NCBI RefSeq assembly: GCF_036946495.1
Contig: NZ_JAQIIX010000002.1
Location: forward strand, 1,426,001 to 1,490,000
DNA length: 64,000 nucleotides
Origin: Mycolicibacterium neoaurum
GTDB lineage: Bacteria > Actinomycetota > Actinomycetes > Mycobacteriales > Mycobacteriaceae
Reading direction: 5' to 3'
Shown here: positions 51,379-57,473 of the stretch, one piece after another
How the letters are laid out: each line of letters opens with the position of its first letter
Numbering within the stretch: the first letter of the stretch is position 1
Translations under genes and position numbers: made by a program
The notes under the pieces: model-generated
Seen by the model: the letters and a program-made list of their open reading frames with translations, nothing else
What the model was told of the DNA's origin: nothing
The model's database searches: none

Positions 51379-52061
51379 CAACCGAGTCAGCGCACTATGA
51401 CCTGCGCACGACACCATTGCGTGAGGTCAACAAGGCACTGCACGACGCAGCCGCAGGCAGCGTTTACGTCATCGACAATCCCGACGGCGCGCACAATGTG
51501 GCCGTCGGGCTGGACGCCCCGGTGCAGGTGACCGTCAACGGACACGTCGGCTACTACGCGGCCGGGATGAACCAGCACGCCGAGATCCTCATCAACGGAA
51601 ACGCCGGCACCGGTGTGGCCGAGAACATGATGAGCGGCCGTGTCCGGGTGACCGGCAACGCCTCGCAGTCGGCCGGAGCCACCGCGCACGGCGGTCTGCT
51701 CGTCATCGAGGGTGATGCCGCCGCCCGCTGCGGCATCTCGATGAAGGGTGTCGATATCGTGGTGGGCGGCAGCATCGGCCACATGAGCGCGTTCATGGCC
51801 CAGGCCGGCAGGCTTGTGGTGCGCGGCGATGCCGGTGAGGCACTGGGCGACTCGATCTACGAGGCGCACATCTATGTCCGCGGCGCGGTCGCTTCGCTCG
51901 GAGCGGACTGCATCAAGAAGGACATGCGCGCCGAGCACCATACCGAGTTGGCCGAACTGCTTTCCGCGGCTGGCTATTCCGATGACACGTCCGAATACAG
52001 CCGATACGGCTCGGCCCGAAATCTGTATCACTTCCACGTCGACAATGCGAGTGCCTACTGA
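51375..52061 (+). CDS. Glutamate-synthase GXGXG-domain protein (GlxC/MgsB-like)
   Basis: This 228-residue right-handed beta-helix protein corresponds to the C-terminal GXGXG domain of the glutamate synthase large subunit. Repeats such as NGHVGYYAAGMNQHAEILINGN, GRVRVTGNASQSAGATAHGG and GRLVVRGDAGEALGDSIYE are plain. I start it at ATG 51375, which overlaps the preceding stop (ATGA); an ATG at 51366 is possible. It has no catalytic residues of its own and probably bridges the GATase and GlxD. Confidence 0.85.
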   Translation: MTTESAHYDLRTTPLREVNKALHDAAAGSVYVIDNPDGAHNVAVGLDAPVQVTVNGHVGYYAAGMNQHAEILINGNAGTGVAENMMSGRVRVTGNASQSAGATAHGGLLVIEGDAAARCGISMKGVDIVVGGSIGHMSAFMAQAGRLVVRGDAGEALGDSIYEAHIYVRGAVASLGADCIKKDMRAEHHTELAELLSAAGYSDDTSEYSRYGSARNLYHFHVDNASAY

Positions 52062-53356
52062 TGCGTGAATCCGCCACTTTCGATCGCAACATCATCGCCG
52101 ATATCCAGCGTGCCGCCGAGACCGGCATCTACGATATCCGCGGCTGGGGCGCCAAGCGTCCCCTGCCGCATTTCGACGACCTGCTCTTCCTGGGCGCGTC
52201 GATGTCGCGTTACCCGCTGGAGGGGTACCGCGAACGCTGCGGCACCGACGTGGTGCTCGGTTCGCGCCACGCCAAACACCCTCTGCACCTGGATATCCCG
52301 GTCACCATCGCCGGAATGAGCTTCGGCGCACTGTCCGGACCGGCCAAGGAGGCCCTCGGCCGCGGGGCCAGCGAGGCAGGCACCTCGACGACCACCGGTG
52401 ACGGCGGGATGACACCCGAGGAACGCGGTCAGAGCAAGAACCTGGTCTACCAGTACCTGCCGTCGCGGTACGGGATGAATCCCGACGACCTGCGCAAGGC
52501 CGATGCCATCGAGATCGTGCTCGGACAGGGCGCCAAGCCCGGCGGTGGCGGAATGCTGCTGGGACAGAAGATCTCCGAGCGCGTCGCGGGTATGCGGACC
52601 CTCCCCGAAGGGATCGATCAGCGCAGTGCGTGCCGGCATCCCGACTGGACCGGTCCCGACGATCTGACCATCAAGATCAACGAGTTGCGGGAGATCACCG
52701 ACTGGGAAAAGCCCATTTATGTCAAGGTCGGTGCCACCCGCACCTATTACGACGTGAAGCTGGCCGTGCACGCCGGAGCCGATGTGGTCGTGGTCGACGG
52801 CATGCAGGGCGGTACCGCCGCGACCCAGGACGTGTTCATCGAGCACGTCGGTATTCCGACGCTGGCCGCTGTCCCCCAGGCAGTGCAGGCGCTCCAGGAA
52901 CTCGACGTGCACCGGCACGGTGTGCAGTTGATCGTCTCCGGCGGCATCCGCACCGGTGCGGACGTCGCCAAGGCACTGGCGCTGGGTGCAGATGCCGTCG
53001 CCATCGGTACCGCCGCACTGATCGCACTGGGCGACAACCACCCCCGCTACGAGGAGGAGTACCGCAAGCTCGGTAGTGCGGCCGGTTTCTACGACGACTT
53101 CCAGGACGGACGTGATCCCGCTGGGATCACCACCCAGGATCCCGAGCTGGCCGCCCGATTCGACCCGATCGAGGGTGGCCGTCGGCTGGCCAACTACCTG
53201 CGGGTGCTCACCATGGAGGCGCAGACCATCGCCCGGGCGTGCGGCAAGGCCCACGTCACGCATCTGGAACCCGAGGACCTGGTGGCCATCACCATCGAGG
53301 CCGCCGCCATGGCCCGGGTTCCGCTGGCCGGAACGAACTGGATACCGGGCCAATGA
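52061..53356 (+). CDS. FMN-dependent glutamate-synthase-like protein (GlxD/MgsC-like)
   Basis: This 431-residue protein is the central FMN/synthase barrel of glutamate synthase as a separate chain: ITIAGMSFGALSGPAKEALGRGA, GGGGMLLGQKI, INELREITDWEKPIYVKVG, GADVVVVDGMQGGTAATQDV and SGGIRTGADVAKALALGADAVAIGTAAL. With the GATase and GlxC it forms a three-part enzyme that, in methylotrophs, makes N-methylglutamate from methylamine. Its ATG overlaps the GlxC stop. Whether the product here is glutamate or N-methylglutamate cannot be read from sequence. Confidence 0.87.
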   Translation: MRESATFDRNIIADIQRAAETGIYDIRGWGAKRPLPHFDDLLFLGASMSRYPLEGYRERCGTDVVLGSRHAKHPLHLDIPVTIAGMSFGALSGPAKEALGRGASEAGTSTTTGDGGMTPEERGQSKNLVYQYLPSRYGMNPDDLRKADAIEIVLGQGAKPGGGGMLLGQKISERVAGMRTLPEGIDQRSACRHPDWTGPDDLTIKINELREITDWEKPIYVKVGATRTYYDVKLAVHAGADVVVVDGMQGGTAATQDVFIEHVGIPTLAAVPQAVQALQELDVHRHGVQLIVSGGIRTGADVAKALALGADAVAIGTAALIALGDNHPRYEEEYRKLGSAAGFYDDFQDGRDPAGITTQDPELAARFDPIEGGRRLANYLRVLTMEAQTIARACGKAHVTHLEPEDLVAITIEAAAMARVPLAGTNWIPGQ

Positions 53357-54549
53357 GTGACACCGCAGACGTCGTCATCGTCGGCGGCGGGTTGGAGGGC
53401 GCCGCGACGGCATGGGCGTTGAGCCAGCGTGGGGTCACCAATGTCTTTGTCGCCGAGCGCAACACCGTCGGTTCGGGAATGACCGGCAAGTCCAGCGGGA
53501 TCGTGCGCTGTCACTATGGGGTCAGTTCACTGGCGGCGATGGCGACCTCCAGTCTCGACGTCTTCGAGAAGCCCGAACAGTTCCTCGGTGAACATGCGAC
53601 CGACATCGGCTTCCGGCAGACCGGGTACGTCGTCGGGGTCGGTGAACCCAATGTCCAGGCGCTGCGCAGCAGCCTGGCCGCCCAGCGCGCGGTCGGTGTA
53701 CAGACCGAGGAGATCGGAGCCGACGAGATGGCCGCGATGTGGCCGTCGGCAAACCTCGAACCGTTCGCCGCATTCGGCTGGGAAGCCCGCGGCGGATACG
53801 GTGATGCCTACCAGACCGCGCAGGCTTTCGCCGTGTCCGCTCGCGCTGCCGGCGTGCGAATCAAACAGGGCGCCAACGTGACCGAGCTGCTGGTCGACGG
53901 TGATCGGGTCACCGGAATCCGATTGGCCGATGGGACGCAGGTGTCCGCGGGCACCGTCGTGGTCGCCACCGGAGCATGGACGCGGCCGTTCCTGGCCGGC
54001 GTCGGTGTGGATGTGCCGATCCGCGTGGTGCGGGAGCAGATCGTCACGATCTCCCCCGGACTGGACCTGGGTCCGGTGCCGGTGTTCTCGGATCTGGTCT
54101 CGTTGCAGTATGTGCGGCCCGAGCTCGGCGGGGAGATCCTGTTCGGCAACAGCGATCTCGCACACTGCGAGGATGCCGATCCCGACGACTACCTGAACCG
54201 GGCCACGGACAGTTTCGTCGAGATGACCGTGCAGAAGGTCGGTGACCGTTTCCCCGGCCTTGTCGACGCCTCGATCTCCGGGAGCTACGCCGGCTGCTAT
54301 GACGTCACACCGGACTGGAACCCGGTGATCTCGGCCGGCGGGCTGGACGGCCTGATCATCGCGGCCGGGTTCAGCGGGCACGGGTTCAAGATTGCCCCCG
54401 CGGTGGGGCGGCTGGCGGCAGACCTGGTGACCGAGGGTGCCAGCTCCGACCCCCGCATTCCGGAGACCGACTTTGCACTGTCCCGGTTCGCCGATGGCAC
54501 ACTGCTCAAGAGCCCGTATCCGTACGTCGGAGCCGGGGAGATGCGCTAG
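53353..54549 (+). CDS. FAD-dependent oxidoreductase, sarcosine-oxidase/MgdA-like
   Basis: This 398-residue flavoprotein of the DAO fold has the dinucleotide motif VVIVGGGLEGAATAWALSQRG at residues 7-27 and the C-terminal IIAAGFSGHGFKIAPAVGRLAADL. SSGIVRCHYG near 55 occupies the flavin-proximal loop. It resembles sarcosine oxidase beta subunits or the N-methylglutamate dehydrogenase large subunit, but no small-subunit genes follow, so it may act alone. The ATG overlaps the GlxD stop. It likely oxidises an N-alkyl amino acid made by the upstream enzymes. Confidence 0.83.
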   Translation: MSDTADVVIVGGGLEGAATAWALSQRGVTNVFVAERNTVGSGMTGKSSGIVRCHYGVSSLAAMATSSLDVFEKPEQFLGEHATDIGFRQTGYVVGVGEPNVQALRSSLAAQRAVGVQTEEIGADEMAAMWPSANLEPFAAFGWEARGGYGDAYQTAQAFAVSARAAGVRIKQGANVTELLVDGDRVTGIRLADGTQVSAGTVVVATGAWTRPFLAGVGVDVPIRVVREQIVTISPGLDLGPVPVFSDLVSLQYVRPELGGEILFGNSDLAHCEDADPDDYLNRATDSFVEMTVQKVGDRFPGLVDASISGSYAGCYDVTPDWNPVISAGGLDGLIIAAGFSGHGFKIAPAVGRLAADLVTEGASSDPRIPETDFALSRFADGTLLKSPYPYVGAGEMR

Positions 54550-54566
54550 AGCACAGGGGGCCCACC

Positions 54567-55214
54567 GTGAGCGACGTTCCGCTCCTTCGCAACCAGTCCG
54601 GGACCGCCCGCGAGCGGGACCCGCAGGAGCCGGTCGAGGAGTTGGAATTCGAGGCAGCGATCGGCCGCAACGTGCGCCAACTGCGTCAGCAGCACGGTCT
54701 GACCGTCGCCGAGATGGCCGCGCGGGTGGGGATCTCCAAGGCCATGATGTCCAAGATCGAGAACGCCCAGACCTCGTGCAGCCTGTCCACGCTGGCGCTG
54801 TTGGCCCGCGGCCTGGACGTCCCGGTGACCAGCCTGTTCCGCGGGGCGGATGTGGAGCGGCCCGCGGCGTTCGTCAAGGCCGGGACCGGGGCGGCGATCG
54901 TGCGCAACGGCACCAAGCAGGGCCACGAGTACCAACTGCTGAGCTCGCTGCGCGGGGAGCACAAGCGACTGGAATGCCTGCACGTCACGCTGACCGAGAA
55001 GAGTCAGACCTACCCGTTGTTCCAGCATCCCGGCACCGAGTTCATCTACATGCTCGAAGGCGTCATGGACTACAGCCACAGCCGCTCGGTGTACACGCTG
55101 CACCCCGGCGATTCGCTGCAGATCGACGGCGAGGGTGCGCACGGCCCGGTGGATCTGGTGGAGCTGCCGATCCGCTTCCTGTCGGTGATCGCGTTCCCGG
55201 ATTCGCAGGTGTAG
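54567..55214 (+). CDS. XRE-cupin transcriptional regulator
   Basis: This 215-residue regulator combines an XRE helix-turn-helix (IGRNVRQLRQQHGLTVAEMAARVGISKAMMSKIEN, residues 32-66) with a C-terminal cupin sensor (FQHPGTEFIYMLEGVMDYSH and YTLHPGDSLQIDGEGAHGP). HPGTEF provides a cupin motif 1 that may bind a metal or ligand. It is the last gene of the glnT-glx operon, 17 bases after the flavoprotein. XRE-cupin proteins usually regulate amine or amino-acid catabolism, which fits. The repeats at 49112-49141 are a candidate site. Confidence 0.83.
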   Translation: MSDVPLLRNQSGTARERDPQEPVEELEFEAAIGRNVRQLRQQHGLTVAEMAARVGISKAMMSKIENAQTSCSLSTLALLARGLDVPVTSLFRGADVERPAAFVKAGTGAAIVRNGTKQGHEYQLLSSLRGEHKRLECLHVTLTEKSQTYPLFQHPGTEFIYMLEGVMDYSHSRSVYTLHPGDSLQIDGEGAHGPVDLVELPIRFLSVIAFPDSQV

Positions 55215-55235
55215 ATCTGCGGAGTTGCCGCTCCT

Positions 55236-55297
55236 AATGTTCCGCTGACAGCGTCGTCGTGGATATATAGGCGCGACGTCGCTCTCAGCGGAACATT
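55236..55297. repeat. Long imperfect inverted repeat after the glnT operon
   Basis: AATGTTCCGCTGA (55236-55248) and TCAGCGGAACATT (55285-55297) match perfectly. Inside them AGCGTCGTCG and CGACGTCGCT pair imperfectly around a GGATATATAGG loop. The two flanking genes converge, so it may end both transcripts. It has no T-tract and also resembles repeated intergenic palindromes of mycobacteria. Confidence 0.6.
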
Positions 55298-55303
55298 GCG
55301 TCG

Positions 55304-55762
55304 CTAGTGAGCCTCGACCCCGCTGTTCTGAGGTGGCGCCGCCATGTCGTCGATGGTGCCTTGACCCACGTACTCGCACTTGTCGAATGACAGCCGCTCA
55401 TCGCCATACAGGGTGTTGTCGACGACCACGGCCACCCTTACGGGGAAGTCGCGCATCCCCGAATGCACCTGTGTTCCGGTGAACAAACTGCAGACGATGA
55501 GCCCTCGGACGACGAGGAACTGGCCTGCCTCGTCCACCCCGATGTAGTCACGCTGTGCGCGTGTCCAGTCGAATCCTGGCTGCGGGTGGAACCTCAACTC
55601 GCGCTCGGTGATTCCGAAGAAGTAGTCATCGCGGTCCGACCCGGACATCTGTCGCGTGACATTGGCGTTCAGCGGGAGTTGGCTCTGGAACTCAGGAATT
55701 GCATACGCCAGGCCGCCACCGGACTGGTCGTAGTCGATGCTCGTCAGGGTGAAGTAGGCCAC
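55304..55762 (-). CDS. Hypothetical protein, 152 residues
   Basis: I do not recognise this protein. It has no signal peptide or membrane segment. The chain looks beta-rich (RELRFHPQPGFDWTRAQRDYIGVDEAGQFLVVRGLIVCSLFTG), with two cysteines and an acidic N-terminal half. It lies downstream of the frameshifted gene and immunity genes in the same direction but 160 bases away, so membership in that operon is uncertain. Confidence 0.5.
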   Translation of the reverse strand: MAYFTLTSIDYDQSGGGLAYAIPEFQSQLPLNANVTRQMSGSDRDDYFFGITERELRFHPQPGFDWTRAQRDYIGVDEAGQFLVVRGLIVCSLFTGTQVHSGMRDFPVRVAVVVDNTLYGDERLSFDKCEYVGQGTIDDMAAPPQNSGVEAH

Positions 55763-55921
55763 GATAATTCTCCCATCGGTCAGGATGCCCGTTCTTTCGC
55801 AGATCTGAGGGTTCAGCGCCCGCGCTCAACGGTTGGCACCCGCAGCAACCCTTAGCAATTCGATGACTCACGATGACTGATATCCGTCCGCATTCAGCGG
55901 ATCAGTACGGCATCAAGGTCG

Positions 55922-56252
55922 CTAACCGCCGCACCTCTCCTTCATGCCTGCCAGCGCCGCGTCGTAAAAGCGGTCGATTCGATCTCCGACCCACACGAGC
56001 GGGTTCGCAAAGCTCTCGAGCTCCAACCGCGCCTGTTCGGCAATCTCAACCAGCGGAAGATCGGGCTTCTTTAAGGATCTCGTCAAGAACTGCCACTTCT
56101 TGGACATGCTCAGGAGGCGGAACTCCGTTCGGCGCGTCAAGCAGGCCAATCATGCATTTCGTTTCAAGCAGTCGTATTGGTCCTGATCCACGATCGCTTC
56201 TCAGCCTGATTGGGCGTGGTCGATGGAACCAAATACGAAGTAGATTGCTCAA
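55922..56252 (-). pseudogene. Frameshifted small gene at end of toxin operon
   Basis: The ATG at 56252 overlaps the stop of the upstream immunity-like gene (ATGA), a strong sign of a real third cargo gene. Its frame runs through PPPEHVQEVAVLDEILK and stops 7 codons later. The neighbouring frame continues KKPDLPLVEIAEQARLELE and FANPLVWVGDRIDRFYDAAL to a TAG at 55922. Removing one A from the AAA run near 56075 joins both into one product of about 109 residues. It is a real one-base frameshift or a homopolymer sequencing error. The function is unknown; by place it may be another immunity or accessory protein. Confidence 0.55.
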
Positions 56253-57067
56253 TTATGATCAATTACGAGTTGGTTCTCTACTCCTCGTATGTTCGCTAAG
56301 CGACTCGAATCGACTTCTGCTTCGTATACCTCTGGCTCAACAAGACCGGCACCTACACGCTGAGCCGCAGCAGGGTCGTCAGTCAGGAGCAGAACTTCAG
56401 CACGAGCGCCAGCATTCCTCAGCACCCGCACCGGGACGCCCTCCAGATCGGCGGTAAAGACACGCTCGAAGACTTCACAATCAGACAAGGATCTGTTCGC
56501 TGACCAAACTCGAGGATGGACGAGTTCAAAACCGGGCGGCGCCTGATCCGCTATGGCGGTCAACAGCACGTTGTCTCCGACAACGTCAGCGAAGAACTCC
56601 CCGCCGCGCCACCGTGCAAGTGTCCCTACCAACGGACTAGTCGGGCGCCACCGTTGTGCACCGACCCAACCGCGTGCGACACCCTCGTATCGCGAAAGCT
56701 GCTTCTGCTCACCGTCATACCGGATTCGCCAGTACTCAGCGCCGAATGGATAGCGCGTCCGACTCATCAACCACACCTGCGCCAATAAGTCACCATGCAA
56801 GAATCCACTCGCAAAAGTCGGCCAAGGCCTCTCGGCCTTTGATGGTGGGCTGAAACTCGTCAATCTCGGCTGTCCGAAACGCACTACATCTACGAACTCC
56901 GGCGCGCCGTCCACACCGTAAGCTGCCAGAGTCTCCGCCGGTGTTCTCAAACCAACCACCGCCGAAGCCGCAACTACGTATCCGCCGACTTGATCTTCGC
57001 CGTTCTGGACGATTGCTGTTGCCTGTGGAGCGTTGAGCAGCTTCTGCAAGACCAGCGGTTCATTCAC
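56249..57067 (-). CDS. Putative immunity protein 2 (272 residues)
   Basis: I recognise no family in this protein. I start it at GTG 57067, eight bases inside the preceding gene, because the longer frame shadows that gene. It looks soluble, with many Trp and Arg (WRIRYDGEQKQLSRYEGVARGWVG, RWRPTSPLVGTLARWRGGEFF) and a C-terminal half with VPVRVLRNAGARAEVLLLTDD. Its place after a CpnT-like toxin and a first immunity-like gene suggests that it protects the cell from the toxin or helps secretion. Its base composition is lower in G+C than the toxin's. Confidence 0.6.
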   Translation of the reverse strand: MNEPLVLQKLLNAPQATAIVQNGEDQVGGYVVAASAVVGLRTPAETLAAYGVDGAPEFVDVVRFGQPRLTSFSPPSKAERPWPTFASGFLHGDLLAQVWLMSRTRYPFGAEYWRIRYDGEQKQLSRYEGVARGWVGAQRWRPTSPLVGTLARWRGGEFFADVVGDNVLLTAIADQAPPGFELVHPRVWSANRSLSDCEVFERVFTADLEGVPVRVLRNAGARAEVLLLTDDPAAAQRVGAGLVEPEVYEAEVDSSRLANIRGVENQLVIDHN

Positions 57068-57473
57068 GGATGCGCTCCTCCACATGGATGTCGGTGATCT
57101 CCGTCGGCTCGAAGCTGCCACTCCATCCTTGCTGCTGATCACCCCTCATACCGAGTTCTCGCGCAACCGCCGGTGAGCCGACAAACTCGACTCCTATCCT
57201 TCCGCTGGGCAGACGCCGATCTAACAGCACTTCGTGGCCATTCACTTTGCCGCTCACTCGAAGATGGACAATCCTGTCGAGGGCTGACCTAGGCACTTTC
57301 ACCCACGGTTCCTGCAACCCTCCTGGCAGCTGCCTCTCTCCCTGCTGGAAGGAATCTGGGATGTCGGTACTCGGCTTCGCCTGCAGCGCAACCCAATCCT
57401 CACCGCTGAACAAGATAGGGATACGCGCTCCCCGGTACTCCGCAAGTGCACCCGTTACAGGAATCTCAGTCAT
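57060..57473 (-). CDS. Putative immunity protein 1 (137 residues)
   Basis: This 137-residue protein begins at an ATG overlapping the toxin stop (ATGA), which links it tightly to the toxin. The chain is beta-rich, with EYRGARIPILFSGEDWVALQ, PWVKVPRSALDRIVHLRVSG and a terminal acidic helix (EITDIHVEERIRE). In CpnT systems the next gene encodes an immunity factor (IFT) that binds the toxic domain. I see no clear similarity to IFT, which fits a different toxin domain here. The function is inferred only from position. Confidence 0.6.
   Translation of the reverse strand: MTEIPVTGALAEYRGARIPILFSGEDWVALQAKPSTDIPDSFQQGERQLPGGLQEPWVKVPRSALDRIVHLRVSGKVNGHEVLLDRRLPSGRIGVEFVGSPAVARELGMRGDQQQGWSGSFEPTEITDIHVEERIRE

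Noticed and set aside
56060..56085. Programmed ribosomal frameshift in the third cargo gene
   Set aside because: The required shift is +1 and the local CTTAAAG is not a canonical slippery site; a one-base indel explains it better.
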